In this document: in pieces, positions 45,021 through 53,564 of the stretch
Numbering within the stretch: position 1 is the first letter of the stretch
Layout of the letters: every line of letters begins with the position of its first letter
NCBI RefSeq assembly: GCF_021088345.1
Contig: NZ_CP088156.1
Coordinates: 5,518,001 to 5,582,000 of the forward strand
Origin: Bradyrhizobium ontarionense
GTDB taxonomy: Bacteria; Pseudomonadota; Alphaproteobacteria; Rhizobiales; Xanthobacteraceae
Length of the DNA stretch: 64,000 nucleotides
Reading direction: 5' to 3'
The notes under the pieces: model-generated
What the model saw: only the letters and a program-made list of their open reading frames with translations
Told to the model about the DNA's origin: nothing
Database searches by the model: none
Translations under genes and position numbers: made by a program

Positions 45021-46283
45021 CTACTCCGTCTTCTGCTTGACCGGCAGCGGCACGCGCTCGTAGGACGCCGGCAGATTGACCGGCCGGTAGTCCTTCGATT
45101 CCGCGATCCGCATCAGCACGCTCTCATGAATGAAGGCGTTGTCGGGGATGAAGCGCGGCTCGCAATCCGGGATGTAGAATCCGAAACGCGCCTGCCGCGC
45201 CGGCCATTCCTTGTACTTCGCGCTCTTCGGCAGATATTCGAGCAGGCGCCAGACCGGCGTCATCGAATTGTGCAACGGGCCCTGGACGCTCGGCGGCACA
45301 TATTTGAACGGGCTGTTCTTGCGCTGGACGCCCCAGGCGAGCTGGTTCACCGTGCGCGGGTTGACCGCAAGCCCGGCCTCGACCGCCTCGTCGATCATCC
45401 AGAGCAGCGGATATTTGGAGGCCGGCGACTGTGCTTCCGGATAGCCGCCTCCGACATCGCCGTGGACGCCGGCGAACCACACCTGCTTGGCGTCCTGCGG
45501 TCTCGCCTGCGCCTTGTTGAAGCGGTTGGGCGTGAAGGTCTGCGGCATGTTCCAGGCCTTCAGGCGGAACATGCTGCGTCGCTCGTCGATCGCCGCCGCC
45601 TGGCGGAAGATCTTCACGCTCGGATTCTGGATCGTGAAGGCGAGCTCCTCGAGGCTCGGCAGCGCCAGGAGCCGGTCGGTGCGCGGCACGATCACGCTCG
45701 CCACCGTATCCCACACGCCGACGAAATGGATGGTCGGCCAGCGCGCCGAGGTGATGCGCGCGAACTGCGCGGCCTGGTCGTCGTGGCTCTCCGGGATCGG
45801 TCCCTCTTCCTCGGTGCTCTCGGCCTCAGTGGTGATGCCGCGCCCGGAGTTCGGATTGTCGGAGGAGTACTTCTTGTAGGCGATCACGCCCGAGCCGGCG
45901 AGATTGATCTGATCCGGCGAGATCAGCCCGATCTTGTGGACCAGCCCGGCCAGCACGCGCACGGTGTAGGCGCCGCGCGAGAAGCCGAACAGGAAGATGC
46001 GGTCGCCCTCCTGATAGTGTGTGGCGAGGAAGCAGTAGGCCTTGATGACGTTGTCGTCGAGGCCATAGCCGGTGGCGAGCCCGAGCACGAGATTGAAGTT
46101 CGCCTTGAAGCGGTGCCAGCTGTCCGGCTGCGTCAGTGTGCCGACGCCGGGGTCGTAGCACACGGCCTGCTGCGGCGTCGTCTTGTCGGTCTTGCGCAGA
46201 CAGCGATAGAGCTTGAGGACGTTGGAAATGTTCTCGCTGATCTCGTTGCCGGTGCCGTCACAGCAGATGACAATATTCTTCAT
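45021..46283 (-). CDS. DUF2235 alpha/beta-hydrolase (Tle1-like lipase-type domain)
   Basis: 420 residues beginning MKNIVICCDGTGNEISENISNVLKLYRCL, the start of DUF2235. The nucleophile elbow is GFSRGAYTVR with Ser102, followed by HFVGVWDTVASV and a later WFAGVHGDVGGGYPE motif carrying likely acid and histidine residues. The family includes type VI secretion phospholipase effectors (Tle1) and many orphan cytosolic hydrolases. No VgrG, PAAR or immunity gene is adjacent and there is no signal peptide, so an effector role is not supported here. Substrate is unknown. It appears monocistronic. Confidence 0.88.
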   Translation of the reverse strand: MKNIVICCDGTGNEISENISNVLKLYRCLRKTDKTTPQQAVCYDPGVGTLTQPDSWHRFKANFNLVLGLATGYGLDDNVIKAYCFLATHYQEGDRIFLFGFSRGAYTVRVLAGLVHKIGLISPDQINLAGSGVIAYKKYSSDNPNSGRGITTEAESTEEEGPIPESHDDQAAQFARITSARWPTIHFVGVWDTVASVIVPRTDRLLALPSLEELAFTIQNPSVKIFRQAAAIDERRSMFRLKAWNMPQTFTPNRFNKAQARPQDAKQVWFAGVHGDVGGGYPEAQSPASKYPLLWMIDEAVEAGLAVNPRTVNQLAWGVQRKNSPFKYVPPSVQGPLHNSMTPVWRLLEYLPKSAKYKEWPARQARFGFYIPDCEPRFIPDNAFIHESVLMRIAESKDYRPVNLPASYERVPLPVKQKTE

Positions 46284-46529
46284 GGCAAAGGAATGTCCGC
46301 GATAATGCTACCGGGACGAGTGTAGAGCATCCGGGGAAGGTTGGGGAGACCGGTTCTCATGACAGTTCGTCTGGGTTGTTTTTGCCGGCTCGCCGAGACG
46401 GCCGTGCAAGTTGTCACTGACCGCTGTGCGAACGCGTAAACCCTACGCGACTTGCAGTCATCCGAGCGAACTGCTGCGCGAGCGGATCCTGATTCCGCTC
46501 GCGCGGTGGGCCGGTGTGATCGCAAACAA

Positions 46530-46559
46530 GAACGGCCGGATCCTGCGATCCGGCCGTTC
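46530..46559 (-). terminator. Probable rpmB terminator
   Basis: A perfect 13-bp stem GAACGGCCGGATC (46530-46542) / GATCCGGCCGTTC (46547-46559) with a CTGC loop. On the minus strand it is followed by TTGTTTG. It lies 72 bp beyond the rpmB stop. The rest of the 46284-46630 gap shows nothing recognisable. Confidence 0.65.
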
Positions 46560-46630
46560 CGTCAACTCACTCCGCCCCAACCCTGCGCAACGCGCCGGGC
46601 TCCAGCGTCAATCTCTGAAACTCAGCGGTG

Positions 46631-46939
46631 TCAGCTCGCCTTGGCGACCGGCGCGGCGTCCGCCGCCTTCTTCTCGATCTGGCGCTTCAGCTCCAGCGCG
46701 CGCGGCGACAGCGTCGCGGCGTTGGCCTTGCGCAGATAGGCGTCGAGACCGCCATTGTGGTCGACGCTCTTGATCGCGTTGGTCGAGACCCGCAGGCGAA
46801 CGTTGCGGCCGAGTACATCCGAGATGAAGGTCACGTTGCACAGGTTCGGCAGGAAGCGCCGCTTGGTCTTGATGTTGGAGTGGCTCACCTTGTGGCCAAC
46901 CTGGGGGCCCTTGGCCGTCAGTTCACAGCGCCGCGACAT
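46631..46939 (-). CDS. rpmB: 50S ribosomal protein L28
   Basis: A 102-residue large-subunit protein starting [69 protein letters not shown]. The N-terminal CELTGK-like motif and the KxKRxFxPNLxxV strand are diagnostic. The alphaproteobacterial C-terminal extension ([18 protein letters not shown]) is present. The start at 46939 has an AGAGGA site upstream; the 22-residue extension above is not homologous. Confidence 0.96.
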   Translation of the reverse strand: MSRRCELTAKGPQVGHKVSHSNIKTKRRFLPNLCNVTFISDVLGRNVRLRVSTNAIKSVDHNGGLDAYLRKANAATLSPRALELKRQIEKKAADAAPVAKAS

Positions 46940-47485
46940 GGCAATAAATCCTCTCTCATCCCCGCACCCTTCGTCCGCCTGTGTCGGCGGGCCGCGGGGG
47001 TCCAAAACTCGTCCAGCTCTTCTCTGGGAGATGCGGTCGTATAGGGGGGATGCGGCTTTTCGTCAAGGTTTTGAAGGCCACCGTTTTGAAGGCCTCTGCC
47101 AACGGCGGTCCTGGTGGCCGGCGGAGGCAGGATTTCCCGCAGACGGCGCGGTGGGCCTGCTGCGAGGTTCGGCCCAAAACCGCCGCGGAGCCGAAAGCGA
47201 GCGTCTAATCAACGGTATAGCCGGTAGTTTAGACCATATAAAGGGCGTATTCAGGCACGATGAAGGGTGTCCGGTCGAGCGGCCCCGCACGCCAGAATGG
47301 CGGTATGTTCGAGCGGGAGCGTGGGCGACTGATCCAGGTGCCGTTCAGGCGCAAAGCGCTGGACAAACCGCCATCGTCGGACGGTTCGCGTTGTTCGAAG
47401 GCGTTTTTGGCTTAAGTAGCAAGGACGGCGCGCCGGACTGGTCCGATGCGCGGCAGGCAGGCGGATCGGTAGGATCATCCCTCAC
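46940..47485. other. Gene-free divergent region between rpmB and the DUF3108 gene
   Basis: 546 bp with no convincing ORF. It begins with the rpmB leader. A locally AT-rich segment around 47205-47245 is a plausible promoter zone, but I cannot define boxes. No RNA gene or repeat was recognised. Confidence 0.4.
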
Positions 47486-48340
47486 GTGACCATCACCTCG
47501 GCTCCCTCATTCGTTTCCCGCGGCCTGGTTGCGGCCGGCTCTGTCCTCTGCCTGTTGGTTCTGGTGCCGCCTCGGGCCGCACAAGCCCAGGCCAGGCTCG
47601 ACGCGCAATATGAGGCCTCCCTGGCCGGCATTCCAGTCGGCAAGGGCACTTGGGCGGTCGAAATCGGCGACGACCAATATGGCGCCTCGGCGCAGGGCGG
47701 CACCGCGGGCCTGCTCAAGAGCTTCTCGCAGGGCTCAGGCAGCGGCGCGGCGCAGGGCCGCGTGGTCAACGGGGCGCTGGTCGGGCAGAGCTATCAGGCC
47801 TCGACCACGGCCGGAAAGAAGTCGGAGCAGATTCACATCAATCTCCTGAACGGGAATGTGAAGGATTTCGGCATCGAGCCGGAGCCGCCGGTCGATCCCA
47901 ACCGCATTCCGGTCACCGACGCACACAAGCGCGGCGTGCTCGATCCGATGACGGCGTCGTTGGTCCGCGTCCCCGGCAATGGCGAGTTATTCGCGCCGGA
48001 ATCCTGCCGTGGCGCCGCGCCGGTGTTCGACGGCCGCATGCGCTACGAGCTCAAGCTCGACTACAAGCGCATGGAGAACGTCAAGGCGGACAAGGGCTAT
48101 CGCGGTCCGGCGCTGGTCTGCGCCGTCTACTTCACGCCGATCGCGGGCTACATCCCGGACCGGCCGGTCATCAAATATCTGGCCCAGGCCCGCAACATGG
48201 AAATCTTCCTCGTGCCGATCGCCGGCACGCGCGTCCTGGTGCCGTTCAAGATGGTGATCCCGACGCCGTTGGGAACCGCAATGCTGGAGGCGACCTCCTT
48301 CGTCACGCAGGCCACGCCTCACGTCGCCAAGACGCAGTAG
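47486..48340 (+). CDS. DUF3108-domain exported protein
   Basis: 284 residues starting with GTG (MTITSAPSF). A signal peptide (GLVAAGSVLCLLVLVPPRAAQAQA) precedes the DUF3108 domain: LDAQYEASLAGIPVGKGTWAVEIGDDQYGASAQGGTAGLLKSFSQGSG and AHKRGVLDPMTASLV, then CRGAAPVFDGRMRYELKLDYKR and TPIAGYIPDRPVIKYL. It is a predicted periplasmic beta-rich protein of unknown function. It lies between rpmB and the helicase gene, an arrangement found in related genomes. Confidence 0.85.
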   Translation: MTITSAPSFVSRGLVAAGSVLCLLVLVPPRAAQAQARLDAQYEASLAGIPVGKGTWAVEIGDDQYGASAQGGTAGLLKSFSQGSGSGAAQGRVVNGALVGQSYQASTTAGKKSEQIHINLLNGNVKDFGIEPEPPVDPNRIPVTDAHKRGVLDPMTASLVRVPGNGELFAPESCRGAAPVFDGRMRYELKLDYKRMENVKADKGYRGPALVCAVYFTPIAGYIPDRPVIKYLAQARNMEIFLVPIAGTRVLVPFKMVIPTPLGTAMLEATSFVTQATPHVAKTQ

Positions 48341-48360
48341 CCGTATTCCATAAAGTCGCC

Positions 48361-48520
48361 TGTTGCCTCCGCCGGTGTCATTCCGTGACAGCCCGCAGGG
48401 CTGAACCTTGGAATCCAGAGGTCGTGGCGTGTCATGCGACGTTTGCTGTCCTGAACAGCTGTCTCTCACATCGAGATTCCAGGTTCGCGCGGCGCGCGTC
48501 CCGGAATGGCGGTGTCCTGG
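48361..48520. repeat. Intergenic REP-like element (GTCATTCCG family)
   Basis: It opens with GTGTCATTCCGTGACAGC and closes with CGCGTCCCGGAATGGCGGTGT, with matching partial inverted halves CTTGGAATCC / GGATTCC-type and internal GATTCCAGG. It resembles the element at 58719-58828 (TCGTTCCGGGGC to GCCCGGAATGACG) and is not coding. The remainder of the 558-bp gap up to 48898 is probably the helicase leader. Confidence 0.55.
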
Positions 48521-48898
48521 CGCGCTGCGTTGACGCCGTCAGCCCCCGCGCGAATCTGTTTGACTCTGCGCTGATTCTGATTCGACTCGGACCTCGCCAA
48601 AAGGCCTGCTGGTTCCATCGCGAAAGCGTTGCTTGTCGAGCCCGCAAAAACTTGATCTAGTGCTAGCATAATAGCCGGGCGCGAGATGTTGCGGTGAACG
48701 AAGCGGAAAGACCATGGAGTCAGCGATTCGGGCGCGATTCGTTCTCAAGGCGTTCCGAAGCTTAAGCAGCAGCACTATATGCGTCACAATGTGAGACAGG
48801 GGTAAGCATCGCAGCCTCTCCAGACACACGACAATTCCGCATCCATCGCGCGTGAACGGCGCGCGTGCAACGCCGGCTTCGAGACCCAAATTTAACGA

Positions 48899-51800
48899 AT
48901 GGCTTTTTCGTCTTCTTCGGTTGCTTCGCCTTTCGAGCGCACCTCCGACCGCGCTCCTGGAAGCGGCGTCACCGCCGTGCTCGGCCCGACCAACACCGGC
49001 AAGACTCATTTGGCGATCGAGCGCATGCTCGCGCATTCTTCCGGAATCATCGGCCTGCCGCTGCGGCTGCTCGCGCGCGAGGTCTACAACAAGATCCTGG
49101 ACCGCACCGGACCGGAGACGGTGGCGCTGATCACCGGCGAAGAGAAGATCAAGCCGAAGAATCCGCGCTACTGGGTCTCCACCGTCGAGGCGATGCCCAG
49201 GGATCTCGACGTCTCGTTCCTCGCTGTCGACGAGATCCAGATCGCGGCTGACCTCGAGCGCGGCCATGTCTTCACCGACCGCATTCTGAACCGTCGTGGC
49301 CGCGATGAGACGCTGCTGCTTGGGGCTGCGACCATGCGCCCGATCATCGAGCGGCTGCTGCCCGGCGTCTCCACGGTGACCCGGCCGCGGCTGTCGCAGC
49401 TCGAATTCGCCGGCGACCGCAAGATCACGCGGCAGCCGCGGCGGACCGCCATCGTCGCCTTCTCCGCCGACGAGGTCTACGCCATCGCCGAGCTGATCCG
49501 CCGCCAGCACGGCGGCGCCGCCGTCGTGCTCGGCTCGCTGTCGCCGCGCACCCGCAATGCCCAGGTGGCGATGTTCCAGAACGGCGACGTCGACTACCTC
49601 GTCGCCACCGACGCAATCGGCATGGGGCTCAATCTCGACGTCGACCACGTCGCCTTTGCATCCGACCGCAAATATGACGGCTATCAATTCCGCCGCCTGA
49701 CGCCGTCGGAATTTGCGCAGATTGCGGGTCGCGCCGGCCGTGCCACGCGCAACGGCACCTTCGGCACCACCGGTCGTTGTGCGCCATTCGAGCCCGAGCT
49801 GGTCAACGCGCTGCAGAACCATACCTTCGATTCCGTGAAGATGCTGCAATGGCGCAATTCACGGCTGGATTTCTCGAGCCTCAGCGCGCTGCAGGTGTCG
49901 CTGGCGCTGGCGCCCGGGCATGAGGTGCTGACGCGCGCGCCGATCGCCGAGGACCTGCGCGTGCTCGATCACGCGGCACGCGATACCGAGGTGCGCGACA
50001 TGGCGCATGGTGCCACGGCCGTCGAGCGGCTATGGGAGGCCTGCCAGATCCCGGACTATCGCAAGCTGTCGCCGGCGGCCCATGCCGAGCTCGTGACCAC
50101 GCTGTTCGGCTTCCTCATGCAGAAAGGGCGGATTCCGGATGCGTGGTATGCAGCTCAGGTCGATCAGGCCGACCGCGTCGACGGCGACATCGACACGCTG
50201 TCGGGGCGGATTGCACAAATTCGCACCTGGACCTTCGTCGCCAACCGGCCAGATTGGCTGCGGGACCCCGATCATTGGCAGGGGATTACCCGCGAGCTTG
50301 AAAATAAATTGTCAGACGCCCTTCATGAACGGCTTACGGAGCGTTTCGTTGATCGCCGTACCAGTGTATTGATGCGGCGCCTGCGGGAGAACAGTGTTTT
50401 GAATACGGAAATCGGCAAGACCGGCGAAGTCATCGTTGAAGGGCACGCGATCGGCCGTCTGGATGGATTCACCTTCGCGCCCGACGCCGCTGAAGCCGGC
50501 TCCGAGGCCAAGGCCCTGCAGGCCGCGGCCCAGAAAGCCCTGGCCGGCGAGATCGAGGCGCGTGCCGAGAAACTGTCCAACGCGCCGGACGAGCATGTCG
50601 TGCTCACCGCCGACGGCACCATCCGCTGGACCGGCGACGCGGTGGCCAAGCTGGTCGCAGCCGACGACGCGCTGCATCCCCGCCTGCGCATCATCGCCGA
50701 CGAGCGGCTGACGGGGGCGGCTCGCGACAAGGTCCAGGCGCGGCTCGATCTGTGGCTGAAGACGCATGTCGAAAAGCTGCTCGGCCCGCTGTTCGAGCTC
50801 TCCAAGGCCGAAGATATCACCGGCATAGCGCGCGGCATCGCGTTCCAGCTGGTGGAGGCGCTCGGCGTCATCGAGCGCACCAAAATCGCCAACGAGATGA
50901 AGGATCTCGACCAGCCCTCGCGCGCCACCTTGCGCAAATATGGCGTCCGCTTCGGTGCGTATCACATCTACGTCCCGGCGCTGCTCAAGCCTGCCGCCCG
51001 CGCGCTCGCCGCGTTGCTGTGGGCGGAAAAGCAGGCCAATGTCGACATGTCGGCATTGACCGGCGCGCAGCATCTGGCGAGCTCCGGCCGCACCTCCTTC
51101 CCGGTCGACAAGGCGCTGCCGCGCGACGCCTATCGCGTGCTCGGCTACAAGCAGGCCGGCGAGCGCGCGGTGCGCGTCGACATTCTGGAGCGCCTCGCTG
51201 ATCTGATTCGACCTGCTTTGGCCTGGCGCGAGAATGCGTCCGGCGAGAAGCCGGCCGGCGCCTTCGATGGCCGCGGCTTCGTCGTGACCCAGGCGATGAC
51301 CTCGCTCACCGGCTCGGCTGGCGAGGACTTCGCCTCGATCCTGCGCGCGCTCGGCTATCGCATGGACAAGCGGCCGCCGCTGCCGCCCAAGCCGGTTGAA
51401 AAGCCGGTGGAGGCCTCTCCGGCAGAGGCCGGGCCGGCCGAAGCCGTGGCGGCCGATGCGGCGCCAGGCGACGACGTCGCAGGGACCGCTGGTGAGCCGG
51501 TCGGCGAGCAGGTTCCGACAGTGGCGGAAGACGCGATTGCTGATGTGACCGAGCAGCAGGTCGCTGCGCCGGAGACTGGTGCGCAAGAAGCTGATGAGCC
51601 CGCGCCGGTATCGACCCTGGCGACGCTGCCGACCGTGGACTTCGTCACGCCGACCCCAGCGGACGAATCTCCCGTGGTCGAGGCCGCTGCGGAGGCGGTC
51701 TCCGCCGAGGCTGTGGCCGCTGAGACCGCTGCAGAGCCGGTTACCGAGGACCCTGTCGCCGCTGATGCGCCGCAGCCGGAGGCCGCTGAGGCGGCACCGG

Positions 51801-52459
51801 CCGACGCCGCAAGTGCGGGCGATGCCGCCCCCGAGGCTGTCGGTGCCGAGGCTGTCGCTGCCGAGCCGGTTGTCGCTGCGGCTGCCGAGCCGGTTCTGGT
51901 CGAGGTCTGGCGCCCCGGCGGCCGTTCCGAGGAGCGGCGGCCCCGGCATGAGCACCATCAGCGTAACCGGCACCATCGCCCGCAGCACGAGCGTGGGCAG
52001 CAGGCTGCTGGCGGCGAGCAGGCGGCCACGGGCGCGGCTCCGGCCGAGGGTGAGACGCGCGAGCGCAATCGCGGCCAAGGCCGTCGCGACCGGGTCAAGG
52101 AGTTCGGCAAGGACTTCCGCAAGGGCCCGCGTGAGGGCGGAGAGGCTGCGGCCGCGGCAACTGCGGCCGCGCCGGCGCGCGAGGACCGTGGGCCCCGCCG
52201 CGATCAAGACGCCAAGGGGCGCGAGCAGAACCGCGATCGCAACAAGGGTGGCAAGTTCGGTGGCGATCGCGAGGGACGCGGCGGCCGCGACTTCGGCAAG
52301 GGTGGTGGTCGCGACAAGCGCGACAGCGGCCCGGCGCTGCGGCCCTATGCGTCGAGCGGCGGTGGCAGGGATCGCGACCGGCCGGTCGATCCCAACTCGC
52401 CGTTCGCCAAGCTTGCGGCGCTCAAGGAGCAGCTCGCGGCCAACAACCGCAAGGATTGA
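48899..52459 (+). CDS. Suv3-like ATP-dependent RNA helicase with long low-complexity C-terminus
   Basis: 1186 residues. Residues 20-480 or so form an SF2 helicase resembling mitochondrial Suv3: Walker A GPTNTGKT at 29-36, motif II DEIQ at 111-114, motif V ATDAIGMGLNLDV and motif VI QIAGRAGR at 274-281. Middle regions (RLDGFTFAPD; RKYGVRFGAYHIYVPALLKPAARALAALLWAEKQ) are typical of the alphaproteobacterial group. From about 820 the chain is Ala/Glu/Pro low complexity, and from about 1010 it is Arg/Gly/Asp-rich (GRDFGKGGGRDKRDSG), like RGG RNA-binding tails. It is expected to remodel RNA, perhaps with a degradosome. Confidence 0.92.
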   Translation: MAFSSSSVASPFERTSDRAPGSGVTAVLGPTNTGKTHLAIERMLAHSSGIIGLPLRLLAREVYNKILDRTGPETVALITGEEKIKPKNPRYWVSTVEAMPRDLDVSFLAVDEIQIAADLERGHVFTDRILNRRGRDETLLLGAATMRPIIERLLPGVSTVTRPRLSQLEFAGDRKITRQPRRTAIVAFSADEVYAIAELIRRQHGGAAVVLGSLSPRTRNAQVAMFQNGDVDYLVATDAIGMGLNLDVDHVAFASDRKYDGYQFRRLTPSEFAQIAGRAGRATRNGTFGTTGRCAPFEPELVNALQNHTFDSVKMLQWRNSRLDFSSLSALQVSLALAPGHEVLTRAPIAEDLRVLDHAARDTEVRDMAHGATAVERLWEACQIPDYRKLSPAAHAELVTTLFGFLMQKGRIPDAWYAAQVDQADRVDGDIDTLSGRIAQIRTWTFVANRPDWLRDPDHWQGITRELENKLSDALHERLTERFVDRRTSVLMRRLRENSVLNTEIGKTGEVIVEGHAIGRLDGFTFAPDAAEAGSEAKALQAAAQKALAGEIEARAEKLSNAPDEHVVLTADGTIRWTGDAVAKLVAADDALHPRLRIIADERLTGAARDKVQARLDLWLKTHVEKLLGPLFELSKAEDITGIARGIAFQLVEALGVIERTKIANEMKDLDQPSRATLRKYGVRFGAYHIYVPALLKPAARALAALLWAEKQANVDMSALTGAQHLASSGRTSFPVDKALPRDAYRVLGYKQAGERAVRVDILERLADLIRPALAWRENASGEKPAGAFDGRGFVVTQAMTSLTGSAGEDFASILRALGYRMDKRPPLPPKPVEKPVEASPAEAGPAEAVAADAAPGDDVAGTAGEPVGEQVPTVAEDAIADVTEQQVAAPETGAQEADEPAPVSTLATLPTVDFVTPTPADESPVVEAAAEAVSAEAVAAETAAEPVTEDPVAADAPQPEAAEAAPADAASAGDAAPEAVGAEAVAAEPVVAAAAEPVLVEVWRPGGRSEERRPRHEHHQRNRHHRPQHERGQQAAGGEQAATGAAPAEGETRERNRGQGRRDRVKEFGKDFRKGPREGGEAAAAATAAAPAREDRGPRRDQDAKGREQNRDRNKGGKFGGDREGRGGRDFGKGGGRDKRDSGPALRPYASSGGGRDRDRPVDPNSPFAKLAALKEQLAANNRKD

Positions 52460-52490
52460 TCGGTAGCGACTGATTGGAAGGACAGCGCCT

Positions 52491-52778
52491 ACGTCCGATA
52501 CCCCGTCAGAACGGCAGCGCCTCGACAAATGGCTGTGGCATGCGCGGATCGTGAAGGCCCGCACCAGCGCCGCCGCGCTGGTCTCGAAGGGGCATGTCCG
52601 CGTCAATGGCGCGCGCGAGACCTCACCGGGCCATGGCGTGAAGACCGGCGACGTGCTGACGATCGCGCTCGATCGCAGTGTGCGCGTGCTGAAGGTCACC
52701 GGCTTCGCCGCGCGTCGCGGGGACGCCGCGTCGGTGTCTGGACTATACGACGACCTCGAGGAGAGCGGCCGCTCGTGA
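52491..52778 (+). CDS. S4-domain RNA-binding protein (Hsp15-like), apparently starting at ACG
   Basis: The homologous N-terminus, SDTPSERQRLDKWLWHARIVKARTSAAALVSKGHVRVNG, is in frame from 52491. The codon there is ACG, and GGAAGGA (52476-52482) is 8 nt upstream. The first conventional start in frame is GTG at 52551, which would remove most of the S4 helix (RLDKWLWHAR). The S4 fold then runs through GVKTGDVLTIALDRSVRVLKVTGFAARRGD. Full length would be 95 residues. Hsp15-type proteins bind stalled 50S-nascent-chain complexes. It is 31 bp after the helicase stop and probably co-transcribed. Confidence 0.8.
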   Translation, partial: TSDTPSERQRLDKWLWHARIVKARTSAAALVSKGHVRVNGARETSPGHGVKTGDVLTIALDRSVRVLKVTGFAARRGDAASVSGLYDDLEESGRS

Positions 52779-52892
52779 CCTGTTGCGCCTGCACAAAACG
52801 CGGTTCAGTTCTTGGCCCCGCTTCACTTGCGGCACATCACGTCCTGCGCTAGTGCAAGCCAGCCGATTTGTCGATCCGTTCCGGAGCCCTGG

Positions 52893-53231
52893 ATGACTTA
52901 CGTCGTCACCGAAAACTGCATCAAATGCAAATACACCGATTGCGTTGAGGTCTGCCCGGTAGACTGCTTCTACGAGGGCGATAACATGCTCGTCATTCAT
53001 CCGGACGAATGCATCGATTGCGGCGTGTGTGAACCGGAATGTCCGGCCGATGCGATCAAGCCGGACACCGAGCCGGGGTTGGAGAAGTGGCTGGGCGTCA
53101 ATGCCGAATATGCCAAGGCCTGGCCCAACATCACCCAGAAGAAGGATCCGCCCGGCGACGCCAAGGAGCACGATGGCGAGCAGGGAAAATTCGAGAAATT
53201 TTTCTCGTCCAAGCCTGGAAGTGGCGACTGA
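52893..53231 (+). CDS. fdxA: 7Fe/8Fe-type ferredoxin (FdxA)
   Basis: A 112-residue soluble electron carrier: [66 protein letters not shown]. The N-terminal CxxCxxxxCxxxCP is of the [3Fe-4S]/[4Fe-4S] FdxA type, and [12 protein letters not shown] provides the second cluster. The start at 52893 has GGAG 6 nt upstream; 27 upstream residues in frame are discarded. The acidic C-terminus is standard. It lies between S4 and carD as in related genomes. Confidence 0.95.
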   Translation: MTYVVTENCIKCKYTDCVEVCPVDCFYEGDNMLVIHPDECIDCGVCEPECPADAIKPDTEPGLEKWLGVNAEYAKAWPNITQKKDPPGDAKEHDGEQGKFEKFFSSKPGSGD

Positions 53232-53434
53232 TCGCGACCGGCCAGCCGGGGCCGGGCTGGCCCTCAGGGGATCGCGCGCAGCTTGCGGCCGATCGAAATC
53301 GGAGCGTCAAAACAACGACCTAGGACGGCTTTGCAGCAGGCGGGTCCGGCGCAGGAGGCGCGGAATCCAGTGCGCCTCACTTAACCCTAACTTTGCGGAT
53401 CCGTCACAATACCGCCCTCGCGCCCTCTAAATCA

Positions 53435-53469
53435 TTGATTTTTGCGGGAAATGTGCTATATATAGCACA
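53435..53469 (+). promoter_or_regulatory. carD promoter with 18-bp perfect palindrome TGTGCTATATATAGCACA
   Basis: A -35-like TTGATT at 53435-53440 is followed 16-18 bp later by TATATA-type -10 sequence lying inside the palindrome 53452-53469. A dimeric protein bound there would block RNA polymerase directly. carD begins about 96 bp downstream. Confidence 0.6.
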
Positions 53470-53564
53470 ATCTCAGAGCCGAACCCGGCCATGCGTATAT
53501 TCTTGGCCGCCCTTTTAGGTTCCCGCAACATCAAACAGGGGCGTGGCAGTTCCGCGCGCAGGCT

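Noticed and set aside
45021..46283. DUF2235 gene as part of a type VI effector-immunity module
   Set aside because: No adjacent immunity, VgrG, Hcp or PAAR gene, and no adaptor domain in the protein.
50312..52699. A minus-strand open frame of about 795 codons opposite the helicase tail
   Set aside because: Shadow ORF over the low-complexity 3' part of the helicase gene; no ribosome site or domain. Its leucine-rich stretches arise from the antisense of Ala/Glu/Arg codons.
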